DNA from: an uncultured Olsenella sp.
GTDB lineage: Bacteria; Actinomycetota; Coriobacteriia; Coriobacteriales; Atopobiaceae
Reading direction: 5' to 3'
DNA: 64,000 nucleotides
NCBI GenBank assembly: GCA_900316105.1
Contig: ONBR01000009.1
Coordinates: 1 to 64,000 of the forward strand
Under the pieces are notes generated by a model. That model ran no database searches. It saw only the letters and a program-made list of their open reading frames with translations, and was not told the DNA's origin. The translations under genes were made by a program, and so were the position numbers. Every line of letters starts with the position of its first letter. Position 1 is the stretch's first letter. This document shows, in pieces, positions 1-8,414 of this stretch.

Positions 1-474
1 GTCCAAAGCGACGTATCTCCCTTCTTCGTCTAAGACGACGTAATTCGTGAAGATGGAGTAATGGCTTCGTAGGTACCGACTGACGGTGGCGCCTTCCTCT
101 AAATCGATGTTGAGGCACGTCACGTTCGTCTGACGAATGCCGTAATCCTTAACCTTGCCCTCTAGGTAGCAGTCACCAGGATAGGTCAAATAGCATATGC
201 TTTCGGTTGGTTCGCCTTCGAAAGTGATCCAAAGCTGATCGCCGGCGACAGGTTTCTCCTCGATCTTGACGCCTTCCGGGAAGTGATAAGAGCTGGATCC
301 CCACATCACCCTCGCATAAGGCGTTGCGTTTTCGTCAATAACGGTATTGAAGACCAATTCGGCGTCAATGTTGACGGTGACGTCCTCGACGGCGGAAGAA
401 CCTTTGCGTGATTCGATATAGCACCCGGATAGAAGGAAAGGGAGCAGCCCTAATAAGAGTTTTCTGTTTTTCAT
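1..474 (-). CDS. Partial putative lipoprotein, C-terminus beyond window edge
   Basis: An open frame runs without a stop from an ATG at 474 (minus strand) off the left edge, giving 158 codons. The N-terminus reads MKNRKLLLGLLPFLLSGC, a classic type II signal peptide with lipobox LSGC, so the product is likely a membrane-anchored lipoprotein. The rest (for example VNIDAELVFNTVIDENATPY) looks like a beta-rich extracytoplasmic domain that I do not recognise. Codon use (TTA, ATA, AAA) and GC content are much lower than in the rest of the window, pointing to a different genome of origin, perhaps a low-GC Firmicutes-type bacterium. Function unknown. Confidence 0.6.
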   Translation of the reverse strand, partial: MKNRKLLLGLLPFLLSGCYIESRKGSSAVEDVTVNIDAELVFNTVIDENATPYARVMWGSSSYHFPEGVKIEEKPVAGDQLWITFEGEPTESICYLTYPGDCYLEGKVKDYGIRQTNVTCLNIDLEEGATVSRYLRSHYSIFTNYVVLDEEGRYVALD

Positions 475-490
475 GAAGCCAATATAACAA

Positions 491-518
491 AGCCCCTATT
501 TTTGTCTAGGGGCTTTTT
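491..518. terminator. Intrinsic terminator, possibly bidirectional
   Basis: An 8-bp stem (AGCCCCTA at 491-498, TAGGGGCT at 507-514) has a U-run on the + side and a weaker T-rich tail on the - side. It sits between the end of the truncated membrane gene and the start of the lipoprotein gene, so on the minus strand it probably ends the former. Confidence 0.65.
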
Positions 519-535
519 CAGTCTGATAAAGTTTT

Positions 536-724
536 TTATTTGATGTTCTTCGGTCTCTTGATTTGCTGAATCAAGGAGAAGATGCTCACGCCTGCGGCGA
601 TAACGGTGAAGAGGGCGGATAAGATGAGGTCAAGGGCGAAGCCACGGCCGAATCTTTCGTCGTTCTCAATGCAATATCCAAGGGCGTCGATTCCTTTCTT
701 CGCTATCTCGGCTTGGAGGAATTC
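536..724 (-). pseudogene. 3' end of a membrane protein gene, cut at the CRISPR array
   Basis: On the minus strand a frame of 62 codons ends at TAA (536-538). It encodes a soluble stretch (EIAKKGIDALGYCIENDERF), then one hydrophobic helix (about LDLILSALFTVIAAGVSIF) and a basic tail QQIKRPKNIK. The frame enters directly from the first CRISPR repeat at 725 and meets an in-frame TAA inside that repeat. No start codon with a ribosome binding site lies in between, so the 5' part of the gene is missing. Composition matches the foreign-looking 1-474 segment rather than the host. Either an assembly chimera or a real recombination boundary explains this. Confidence 0.6.
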
Positions 725-1617
725 GTGCCATTACCAGTCAAAACGACGCTGCGCCAAAACTTCCCCTTGGAATCCTTTGAATACGTCAAGGTGCCATTAC
801 CAGTCAAAACGACGCTGCGCCAAAACCGCATCTCGCTTGCACGTCTCTCTAGATCTGTGCCATTACCAGTCAAAACGACGCTGCGCCAAAACTGAAAAAT
901 GCCATCTTCTATGGCACGGGTTGTGCCATTACCAGTCAAAACGACGCTGCGCCAAAACTCAGTGGTGTCACGGGGCAAGGCGCTATTGTGCCATTACCAG
1001 TCAAAACGACGCTGCGCCAAAACTGATTATCAGACGCGAGAAGAACATAAAAAGTGCCATTACCAGTCAAAACGACGCTGCGCCAAAACTCTATCGCCCT
1101 GCGCCATGCCGCGTCGACGGTGCCATTACCAGTCAAAACGACGCTGCGCCAAAACCCACCTCGCGGCGATCGTCACTATTCGCTGGTGCCATTACCAGTC
1201 AAAACGACGCTGCGCCAAAACTTGAGCGTGTAGGTGCTCGCGACCTCGACCGTGCCATTACCAGTCAAAACGACGCTGCGCCAAAACGGGCTCAGCGCCC
1301 CTGGCCGCTGCTGTATAGTGCCATTACCAGTCAAAACGACGCTGCGCCAAAACTGCTCGAAGCGCTCAACGGTCATGCGGTGGGTGCCATTACCAGTCAA
1401 AACGACGCTGCGCCAAAACACACCGGCACGCCCTGGCACAAGGACGATGGTGCCATTACCAGTCAAAACGACGCTGCGCCAAAACAGTCATCCCAGTAGT
1501 TGTATGATTCACCATGTGCCATTACCAGTCAAAACGACGCTGCGCCAAAACGAGAAGATGCAGCATAATTCAGGATGCGGAGTGCCATTACCAGTCAAAA
1601 CGACGCTGCGCCAAAAC
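725..1617 (-). CRISPR. Type II-A CRISPR array, 14 repeats and 13 spacers
   Basis: Fourteen identical 36-nt repeats start at 725, 791, 857, 923, 988, 1054, 1120, 1186, 1252, 1318, 1384, 1450, 1516 and 1582. Spacers are 30 nt except one of 29 nt (959-987). In the transcribed minus orientation the repeat begins GTTTTGGCGCAG and ends TAATGGCAC, the usual GTTTT start of type II repeats, so transcription runs from the csn2 side (1617) towards 725. The leader-distal repeat (725-760) is perfect rather than degenerate, unlike most natural array ends, which suggests the array is cut short at this side. Long open frames through the array are an artefact of the 66-nt period. Confidence 0.98.
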
Positions 1618-1671
1618 CTTGGCACTTAATCCCGCTGCAGAGGACGGTCGAAATTGACTGGTCAAATTACG
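1618..1671 (-). promoter_or_regulatory. Short CRISPR leader
   Basis: Only 54 bp separate the csn2 stop from the first repeat. The segment holds the 12-bp palindrome TTGACTGGTCAA (1654-1665), which resembles the TTTTGACTGG part of the repeat. By position this is the leader used for spacer integration and possibly for transcription; no strong separate promoter is visible, so the array may be read through from the cas operon. Confidence 0.6.
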
Positions 1672-2352
1672 TCAGCTCACAAGAAGCTCCTGGTCAAGCA
1701 CTATTTTCTGCTCTCCCCTATGATTCGAGTCATCATGCCAGGATTCGAGCAAAAGGACTTCAACACCACAAAAAATTGCCTGCTCTATAAAGGCATCAAG
1801 CTCATTGTTGGTCAAAAAACTTTTTGCATTCACAAAGACTAAAGGCATCCCGAGCTGGATGTCAATGCAAAAACCAAAGAATGCACTGCAACTGTCAAGG
1901 AACGAGTCCGCCTCATTACAGGATGGCACAAAGGAGAAGGCCTTTAGCAAAGCCTCTGCGTTCCATTCTAGGTCAAACCCATAAGTTCCCCAAAGGTCTA
2001 TCGACTCCAGCGCCAGGGAATTTAGAAGCCGGCGTCCAGCCTCGTTGACATCCTCCACCCGCCCACTCAGTTCAAGCTGAGCGACCAGTCTTCCGTAAAG
2101 TTTGTTAAGCAAGGTCCTGTTGTTAAAGGGCATTCTGGGCAGCTCGTTTAGGACCAGCAGATGCTTCTTTGGGTTCAAACGCTTACCCTTGTCATCCCAA
2201 ATCGCATAGGGCTCAGGAGCATTCTCCCCTGCCTCGGACAGCAACGATGACACCACCCGCGAAAACACCGATCGGTCCAGAATCTCAAGCGTCTGGACCT
2301 TGTCAGGGCTCAGGTCTGCCTCCAGACCGAACCGCAACAGCTGCAGCCTCAT
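1672..2352 (-). CDS. csn2: Csn2, type II-A adaptation protein
   Basis: This 226-residue protein is the last gene of the cas operon and the subtype-defining member of type II-A systems. Csn2 forms a ring that slides on DNA ends and works with Cas1, Cas2 and Cas9 during spacer acquisition. The assignment rests on size, position directly after cas2 and before the array, and Csn2-like features: an N-terminal strand-rich segment, a middle region with FNNRTLLNKLYGRL, and a C-terminal part with a hydrophobic strand followed by an acidic tail. Its ATG overlaps the cas2 stop in an ATGA arrangement, so translation is coupled. Sequence divergence in this family is high, so the call leans partly on context. 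Confidence 0.85.
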   Translation of the reverse strand: MRLQLLRFGLEADLSPDKVQTLEILDRSVFSRVVSSLLSEAGENAPEPYAIWDDKGKRLNPKKHLLVLNELPRMPFNNRTLLNKLYGRLVAQLELSGRVEDVNEAGRRLLNSLALESIDLWGTYGFDLEWNAEALLKAFSFVPSCNEADSFLDSCSAFFGFCIDIQLGMPLVFVNAKSFLTNNELDAFIEQAIFCGVEVLLLESWHDDSNHRGEQKIVLDQELLVS

Positions 2353-2678
2353 AGCACCACCAGCGTATCGGTGCTTACGATTTCGCCCTTGTCCAAGGCA
2401 TCACCCACAATAGAGATCATCCCCGCATATTGCTTCTCAGTCACCTGCAGGACTTGAACCAGACCTTCGGGAGGACGGTTCTGTTTGAGCTTTGATATGA
2501 GCACGTCCACCGCCTTGCCGTCGATTGCCAGCTTCGAGTACACAGACTCCTGCACCATGATGTAGCCGCTCTTGAGGAGGAACTTCCGAAAGAGCCGATA
2601 TGACTTTCGTTGGGAGGCCGTTTCTATGGGAAGGTCAAAGAACACCAGCAGCCTCATGTACCTAATCCTTGCACTCAT
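2349..2678 (-). CDS. cas2: Cas2
   Basis: Cas2 (109 aa) is the small ferredoxin-fold subunit that bridges two Cas1 dimers in the integrase complex. The N-terminus MSARIRYMRLLVFFDLP matches the type II Cas2 form, in which a short extension precedes the first strand and the conserved Asp (D of FFDLP). Further typical elements are RKSYRLFRKFLLKSGY, VYSKL and a late LQVTEKQY. The start at 2678 overlaps the cas1 stop in an ATGA motif; an alternative ATG at 2657 also has a plausible Shine-Dalgarno sequence. It is translationally coupled to cas1 and csn2. Confidence 0.95.
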   Translation of the reverse strand: MSARIRYMRLLVFFDLPIETASQRKSYRLFRKFLLKSGYIMVQESVYSKLAIDGKAVDVLISKLKQNRPPEGLVQVLQVTEKQYAGMISIVGDALDKGEIVSTDTLVVL

Positions 2679-3553
2679 TCCAGCTCATAGCACCTCAAGT
2701 CAGCGACCTTCATCTTCTTGCTCATGACCGCCAGGCACCCCTCGACGTACTTGGACACCACGCTCCCCAGCTTGTAGTTGCCTTCCTGGAACCTCACGGT
2801 ATCGTTGGTGATGTCTATGAGGCCACGGCGCGTCTCGGCATCAAACTTGTTCATGTCTGTACGCAGGATCACGATGTCAATGTAGGGCCTGAAGGGTTCC
2901 ATCAGGTCGGAGGCAAGGTTCCAAGGGTTTAGAGAAGACCTGTGGTGGATGCCAATCTCGGTTATATAGCCACGAGCGGCGATCTCGCGCGCAACCTTAG
3001 AGAGCATGATGGTATAGCCGTAATCCAACGAGTAGTTGAGAGGGCAATCCAGGTCACGGTTGAAGGGAGTACCGAAAAGCGCCTGGAAGTACCTCGCAGC
3101 AGCAACCGCCTCTCTATTGTCTGGGTCGCCCGACCTTACCTCGTCGCAGTACCTGCGCAGGATAAGGGCATCATCCGTATGACCCTTGAGTTCCAGCACA
3201 CGCGCCTGGAGGCATATCTTGTCTTGTACGACCTTCTGCCAGAGCCGTTTCTTGGCAGGCTCCGTCCAAGCAATCTGGTCGGCCACATGACGCGAACTGT
3301 CGAAGGCCCCATGCATGGGCAGGCATTCAGACACGGGCAAATACTTCTCGTCGCTAAAGACAACGGGAATCTTTGCCTTGGCAAGCTCGGAGATGAGGTA
3401 GGCGCTCACATAGACCTGGGTCGTGCAGAAGGTGAGCGACGAGATCTCCGAGAGGTGTATCTTCGCCGTGGCATCGGGCTTTGTCACGACGAGATACCCT
3501 CCCGCATACGAGCAGCGGCACCTACTTTCTATGCAGACCGACCTAAAGCCCAC
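2675..3553 (-). CDS. cas1: Cas1 integrase
   Basis: Cas1 (292 aa) is the metal-dependent integrase that inserts new spacers at the leader end of the array. The predicted catalytic triad is visible: E148 in PDNREAVAAARYF, H204 in GIHHRSSLNPWNLASDL and E219 in LMEPFRPYID, with spacing equal to other type II Cas1 proteins. The start is GTG at 3553, preceded by GAGGAG, and lies inside the last codons of cas9 (11-bp overlap), so cas9 and cas1 are coupled. All metal ligands are intact, so adaptation should be functional. Confidence 0.97.
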   Translation of the reverse strand: MGFRSVCIESRCRCSYAGGYLVVTKPDATAKIHLSEISSLTFCTTQVYVSAYLISELAKAKIPVVFSDEKYLPVSECLPMHGAFDSSRHVADQIAWTEPAKKRLWQKVVQDKICLQARVLELKGHTDDALILRRYCDEVRSGDPDNREAVAAARYFQALFGTPFNRDLDCPLNYSLDYGYTIMLSKVAREIAARGYITEIGIHHRSSLNPWNLASDLMEPFRPYIDIVILRTDMNKFDAETRRGLIDITNDTVRFQEGNYKLGSVVSKYVEGCLAVMSKKMKVADLRCYELE

Positions 3554-6500
3554 GGGTCAACTCCTCGAAGGTCGTACGCCTCTCGTAGATGCCCGTCACC
3601 GACTGGTCAATCCATGTGATTGACTGAATAGCACTTGCAATCTTCTTAAACGTAAGTCCCGCATGAGCAGACCCCCCAAGATTGACGACATTAGCTGTAG
3701 GATTCGTTCCGTTAAGCTTCATCAATACGTCGCGTATCAGTTTCGCCTTGTCGGCAGTCGTCAATGCATCGAACCTCTGGACTTCTTCAAGCTTGAGGGT
3801 AGACACCACTTGAGGCCATACCCTTGCAGCCTCGCTCACCAGCCAACCCCAAACAGAATTCACGGTCGCATCATCAGTAGGCTTGCCACTCAGTACTGAG
3901 ACAAGCTGCGTGGTTACGCCCGCATCCGCCCACATCGCTTTAGCCGCTCGGAGTTCATTACTCCCATTAGAACTTCCATACAGGTAGTACTGAGTCCCCT
4001 CAAGTTCAAGCTTCTGGCGCAAGGGCACCGACTTGCGCAGGATGGTGGCTTTGCCGCACTTGTTGGCGGCAGCAATTTCGTCAGCATAGTCCTGCAGGTA
4101 TTGGTCTCCGTTATCACCTTGCAGCATGTGAGCAAGGTAAATGGGCACGCCCTCAAAGAAGTACTTGTACTGCCCCTTCCGATTCCTTGCGGCAAAGATG
4201 AACCAATGCGCTTGCCGTACGTTTGTCACCCCACCGTACCTCCTAGGATCAAGGGTGCCCTCAGGTCCCCGGGCAGAGCTCTTGAGCGGCGTCTTAAGCC
4301 CCTTACTGTTGCGCGTATCTCGCGGTGAGTAAACCGTCTCGTCCCAGAAAGCACCAGTCTGCTCGAGTACCATGCGAGAGATGTAGCAGTCCTTGTAGCC
4401 CAGGGATGCTCTAATCCAGGCATCGTGCTCCTTGTTATCCCAGATGACCTCGCCAGTCTCCTCGTCAAAATACATGCGACTTGTCAGCCCGTTGGCTATG
4501 AGGCCGGAATCGCCAGGCAAGCTCCTGCCTTGCCGGCTATCCACCAGATCCTTCACGTACTTGCGGATGCGTGTGAGCATCTGACCGTCTTGCCAGTTGG
4601 GATAGCAACGGGCAGTGAACTCGGCAACCTGGCAGGCCAGGAAGGCGTCGTGGGCATGATGGAAATCATTGAGCTCGCGGCACTTGACCAAGCCAAGGTT
4701 GTCGCGCACCCCATGCGACACCGATGCCCTTACCGATACCACCTCGGTGTTGGGATACTTCTTCTCGCAAATGAGACGCACGAACTTGACGATCTGGCTG
4801 GTCTCTACCAGCTGCCGCCTGATGAAGCCCTTCATCTCGCCATCCGTAAAGGCGCGACGGGTAAGGTTGCGGAGCTTCCTGTCGGAAATGAGACCGACCT
4901 TCTTTAGGTGAATCCACCAGGTCTTTCGGGCAGCCACCACCTCATCGGGGATGAGGCCGTCAAGCTTGCGCTCGTTGTAGGCAGACTTGACCAGCACCCG
5001 GTTGTCGATGCTGTCGTCCTTGATGTAGGACTGGGGCACGACGTGGTCGATGTGGTAGCTTTGGAGCTGGTTTATGTCCAGGCCCTCGCCCGAGTACATG
5101 CACTTGCCCTCCTGCTGGAAGTAGAGGAGGAGCCGGTCATTATCCAGGTCGTCCTTATGCTTGTCAAGCTCGCGGACCAAGGCGTTATCTGCCTTGAAGC
5201 TCCTCACGGCCTCCTTGAGCTGCTTGTACCTCGAGCTCGTGCGCTGGCCCCGCTTCTTCTTGTCATCGTCACGGGTAACCTCTATGCAGATGCGCTTGGG
5301 ATCATGGCCAACTATGTGGGTCAGCTCGTCCAGGATTCGCAAGGCCTGATTGACGGCTCGACGATTCTGGGGTGAACCGGGCATGTCGTCCAGGTTGAAG
5401 GCATCCGTTGCCTCGAGGTTCTCCTCGTTTATCTTGTCAACGGCCTTCTGGAAGCCCAGCTTGTCGTCACGCAGGGCCTCCATGAAGTTGGTCGTGCGGT
5501 AACCGTCGAAGGGGTTGCCACCCCGCAGGACGTCCATCATGGATACGTGCTTTGAAGGCACTGGTGCCTCGACCCGAACGCCCGTCAAGAGCTTCTGCGA
5601 GAGCCTGCCCCAACCCTCGTAGCGCTTGTTGGACATCGCCTTGACGACCTTCTTTGCCAAATCTTCAGCTTTGTCCTCGCTGTACTTATGCAAGTAGGCG
5701 GCCTTAAGGATGGGAAGGTACTTTTCCGTGAGTTTGCGCTTCAGGATGCCACGATCCTCAAAGACGGTGCTCCAGAGGATTATCTCCTCTATCTCGTCGA
5801 TGGTTAGGGGCGCATCATCCAAGTCCCGCACGTCAAAGAGCTTGCAGAAGTCGTGGTAAGACGTGAGCTTTGATTCAAAGCCACTCTCCGCTTGGGTGCC
5901 GGATACCTCTGCCTCGACGATACCGTGCTCGTGGCAAAGCCAATCCTGGACATCCTTATGGGAGACCGCCGCACGCTTGCGCCCCATAAAGAGTTCCTTC
6001 ATGATGCCCTGACAGTCCGCCTGCACAAACCGGTGAGGACTCTTGCCCTTCTCGGCCCAGCGAGCACCGTTGAGCTCGTTGAGGACGCAGAACTCTTCGT
6101 AGAGCAGGGAGTGTCGCGGAAGAACGGGCTCGCCATACACATAGGTGCAGGTACCGGTCATACGCCGAATGAAGCGCTCTGCCGTTTCGTCGGTGTCAAT
6201 GACCTCTTCCACGTTCCAGGGATGAGCTGCCACATGCTCCATGCCTGGCTTGCGCACGGACCAGCCAAACCGACGCGACTGGTCGATGGGGTTGCTTGGG
6301 TAGGCGCCAAGGGGGTCGCGATGACCAGCATTCAGGGGTCCCACATAGTAGGGAATCCGAGAGCTGACGATCTTCTCTAGTTCCTCCTTATATTCATGCA
6401 GGAAGGGGTAGAAGGCGCCTTGCCGCTGGATTATCGCGTCCATCTCTTCGAGGTGGAGCTGGTAGGGGATGGCGCCGTTGTCGCGGGTCTTCTGCTTCTT

Positions 6501-7808
6501 GAGGAAGGTGCTGTCCTCCGCATACAGGCGTGGCTTTATCTGGATGAACCTCTGATCCTCCTGGAGGGCGGCACTAGACTCGCAAAGCTTCTGGATATGC
6601 TTTATAAGGTCCTCGTGCGAGCAGCCCTTCTTGTTTGCCTTCTTCTCGCCCGCGATATAGGCGGTGTAGCTGCCAGCCGGCAGCTTGTTGATGTCGTACT
6701 CGCCACGTTCGTCCTTTGGCCCACGGAATAGCTCGTAATAAGCCTTCTTGCCAAGGTAGTCACGAACCAACCCCTTGAGCAACTCGAGGTCCCTTTTGTG
6801 TTGCTCGTAGGAATCAACCATAGCGGCAGAAATGCTACTATGCCCCTCCAGAATCTCGGCCAAGACATAGGAAGAGTAGCAGGCCAAGATTCCCTCTAGG
6901 AGCAGGAGACCTTCGTCTGGGCAGGCGGCCTGGAATTCGGCCAGCTTGTCCTCATTCGAGACTTGAAAGTTGAAGGTCCCCTTCTCCACTCCCACAAAGA
7001 CGTTGGAGAAATCGACCTTGTAGCCGACGCAGGCCTTTGCAATGGCCTTTGCCACCTTCTTTGCCTGCGAGCCATTGGCTCCCAGGGCATCCTGGATGGC
7101 CTGGGCGCGATCATCACGGCGGAGGCTCGCATTGTCGAGCGCCTCGGCCATGCCTCCTTCATCGATGGCGAAAGAGAGATCTATGTCATCGGCATCATTG
7201 GCGGTACGCAGGACATCAACATACTCCTCCAGGGCCAAAGAGAGCACGGACACCGCACCCTTGGAGTTCGCATTCGACGCTTTGAGCGAGGAACCCTCAT
7301 CCTCGTGAAGGAAGTTGCCACGGTACTTCACGATGTTGTGTAGCGCCAGATAGACGAGGCGGATGTCCTCCTTCTCGTCCGTCTCCGTGAGGTGTTTGCG
7401 CAGGTGGTAGATGGTGGGATATCGCTGGTAGTATTCTGCCTCCGTGAAGGGCGTGCCATTGAAGAGTGGCCAGCGATAGTCAGTCTGGTAGTTGGGATTG
7501 CGGTCTTCCTTCCACAGGCGGGACTGGCGCAGACGAATGAAGAACTCCGGATCCACCTTCTCCACCTCAGGCATGAAGAAGGTCTGCAAGTAGTCAATGC
7601 GCTGGCGGCGGCGGTCGTAACGACGACGTTGACCGCGGTGGACGCGGGTTGCCGCAGCGGTGTCGGCATCCGGGAAGAGCCTAGACCCCCAGGCGGGCTT
7701 GCCCTTGATGTGATAAAGCTTGCCATCTTCATCGACGACGGCCCAGCCCACGGAACCAGAGCCCAGGTCGAGTCCTATGCTGTAGTCCTTGGCCGTACGA
7801 AGATTCAT
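3543..7808 (-). CDS. cas9: Cas9, type II-A effector nuclease
   Basis: Cas9 (1421 aa) is the dual-RNA-guided DNA nuclease. Visible parts in order: RuvC-I with D14 in IGLDLGSGSVGW, arginine-rich bridge helix around residues 52-80 (RGQRRRYDRRRQR), a long REC lobe, RuvC-II with E843 in ICIEVTR, HNH with H922 in YHIDHVVPQ plus downstream Asn, RuvC-III with H1051 and D1054 in HHAHDAFLA, and a C-terminal PAM-interacting region ending SVTGIYERRTTFEEL. All catalytic residues are present. I chose ATG 7808 (AAGGA upstream); an in-frame ATG at 7880 lies inside the tracrRNA anti-repeat and is rejected. Size fits the II-A Cas9 class known from Olsenella-type bacteria. PAM cannot be read from the sequence. 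Confidence 0.98.
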   Translation of the reverse strand: MNLRTAKDYSIGLDLGSGSVGWAVVDEDGKLYHIKGKPAWGSRLFPDADTAAATRVHRGQRRRYDRRRQRIDYLQTFFMPEVEKVDPEFFIRLRQSRLWKEDRNPNYQTDYRWPLFNGTPFTEAEYYQRYPTIYHLRKHLTETDEKEDIRLVYLALHNIVKYRGNFLHEDEGSSLKASNANSKGAVSVLSLALEEYVDVLRTANDADDIDLSFAIDEGGMAEALDNASLRRDDRAQAIQDALGANGSQAKKVAKAIAKACVGYKVDFSNVFVGVEKGTFNFQVSNEDKLAEFQAACPDEGLLLLEGILACYSSYVLAEILEGHSSISAAMVDSYEQHKRDLELLKGLVRDYLGKKAYYELFRGPKDERGEYDINKLPAGSYTAYIAGEKKANKKGCSHEDLIKHIQKLCESSAALQEDQRFIQIKPRLYAEDSTFLKKQKTRDNGAIPYQLHLEEMDAIIQRQGAFYPFLHEYKEELEKIVSSRIPYYVGPLNAGHRDPLGAYPSNPIDQSRRFGWSVRKPGMEHVAAHPWNVEEVIDTDETAERFIRRMTGTCTYVYGEPVLPRHSLLYEEFCVLNELNGARWAEKGKSPHRFVQADCQGIMKELFMGRKRAAVSHKDVQDWLCHEHGIVEAEVSGTQAESGFESKLTSYHDFCKLFDVRDLDDAPLTIDEIEEIILWSTVFEDRGILKRKLTEKYLPILKAAYLHKYSEDKAEDLAKKVVKAMSNKRYEGWGRLSQKLLTGVRVEAPVPSKHVSMMDVLRGGNPFDGYRTTNFMEALRDDKLGFQKAVDKINEENLEATDAFNLDDMPGSPQNRRAVNQALRILDELTHIVGHDPKRICIEVTRDDDKKKRGQRTSSRYKQLKEAVRSFKADNALVRELDKHKDDLDNDRLLLYFQQEGKCMYSGEGLDINQLQSYHIDHVVPQSYIKDDSIDNRVLVKSAYNERKLDGLIPDEVVAARKTWWIHLKKVGLISDRKLRNLTRRAFTDGEMKGFIRRQLVETSQIVKFVRLICEKKYPNTEVVSVRASVSHGVRDNLGLVKCRELNDFHHAHDAFLACQVAEFTARCYPNWQDGQMLTRIRKYVKDLVDSRQGRSLPGDSGLIANGLTSRMYFDEETGEVIWDNKEHDAWIRASLGYKDCYISRMVLEQTGAFWDETVYSPRDTRNSKGLKTPLKSSARGPEGTLDPRRYGGVTNVRQAHWFIFAARNRKGQYKYFFEGVPIYLAHMLQGDNGDQYLQDYADEIAAANKCGKATILRKSVPLRQKLELEGTQYYLYGSSNGSNELRAAKAMWADAGVTTQLVSVLSGKPTDDATVNSVWGWLVSEAARVWPQVVSTLKLEEVQRFDALTTADKAKLIRDVLMKLNGTNPTANVVNLGGSAHAGLTFKKIASAIQSITWIDQSVTGIYERRTTFEELTRGL

Positions 7809-7809
7809 C

Positions 7810-7850
7810 TTGTTCCGTCCTTCCTGCAGCGTTATACTCTGGGTGTTTTG
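7810..7850. promoter_or_regulatory. Overlapping divergent promoters of cas9 and tracrRNA
   Basis: A TATACT -10 box at 7833-7838 on the + strand would start tracrRNA near 7845. Read on the minus strand, the same bases give TATAAC, a -10 for cas9, with TTGACT further upstream inside the anti-repeat (spacing about 20, slightly long). The two promoters would therefore occupy the same DNA and compete for polymerase. Inferred from motifs only. Confidence 0.4.
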
Positions 7851-7954
7851 ATTACCAGTCAAAACGATGCTGCGAGTCAAAATAAAGGCTCAGCCCTAAA
7901 TGCCTCGTTGAGGCGCCTCGTAGGAGGCTCTGACCCCGTCAGGGGTCTTTTTTT
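7845..7954 (+). ncRNA. tracrRNA
   Basis: The anti-repeat at 7851-7874 matches the array repeat at all but one position (7868, which still allows a G-U pair). It is followed by AGTCAAAATAAAGGCT. Pairing with the crRNA repeat gives a 6-bp lower stem (GUUUUG with CAAAAU), a bulge (G opposite AGU) and a long upper stem, the standard type II-A duplex. Downstream come a nexus-like segment (AAGGCTCAGCCC), a hairpin around GCCTCGTTGAGGC and a terminator GACCCC-GTCA-GGGGTC with a T-run ending at 7954. It is divergent from cas9. The 5' end is inferred from the -10 box. Confidence 0.93.
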
Positions 7955-8087
7955 ATCCTAAGCTTGTGTGGCATGACGCTCCTCCGAGTTTCGATGAGCG
8001 TTGTCTGACCCACTCGCCTGCCTCTTATAGCCCGGGGGCGGGGGCCTGTCCTTAGCTGTCAGCATAATCCCTAAGTGAGGTGCTGTT

Positions 8088-8414
8088 ATGGCCGAACAGC
8101 ATGGCAATGCCTCCGTTCTCATAGATGGTTGCAGGTCCGCTGCCTACCAAGGCGCCACGCAGCGGCTAGATTGCCGACTTGAGTGGCATCTAGCCAGGAA
8201 CACGCTTGCGTCTCTGACTGTCACAACCATACGCGAGGGGTGCGACAATAATTGCCCTATGCGGAGAGATGTATCAATGGCTGCTCCCGCGCGCGTCCTA
8301 TCTTCCAATTGCACCGGCATTTACCCAAATAGCAGGCCTTACGCCCTCGGACTCGTTCGTTCGCGGATGGTTTTCGTCAGCACCAGCCGGGCTCACAAGA
8401 GGCTTATAAAGTGA
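8088..8414 (+). CDS. Doubtful small ORF next to the CRISPR locus
   Basis: A 108-codon frame starts at an ATG preceded by GAGGTG and a CATAAT box. The first ~65 codons (MAEQHGNASVLIDGCRSAAY...) could be a real small protein, but the 3' third runs antisense to the better supported lipoprotein gene at 8298-9293, and I recognise no domain. It may be a decayed gene or chance. The stretch 7955-8297 otherwise shows nothing I can name. Confidence 0.2.
   Translation: MAEQHGNASVLIDGCRSAAYQGATQRLDCRLEWHLARNTLASLTVTTIREGCDNNCPMRRDVSMAAPARVLSSNCTGIYPNSRPYALGLVRSRMVFVSTSRAHKRLIK

Noticed and set aside
582-1629. Long open frames on both strands through the CRISPR array
   Set aside because: They arise because the 66-nt repeat-spacer period is a multiple of three; the proteins are just the translated repeat with variable spacers.
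7809-7880. Extended cas9 start giving 24 extra residues
   Set aside because: The extension translates the tracrRNA anti-repeat and has no ribosome binding site, while ATG 7808 has AAGGA and the usual Cas9 N-terminus.
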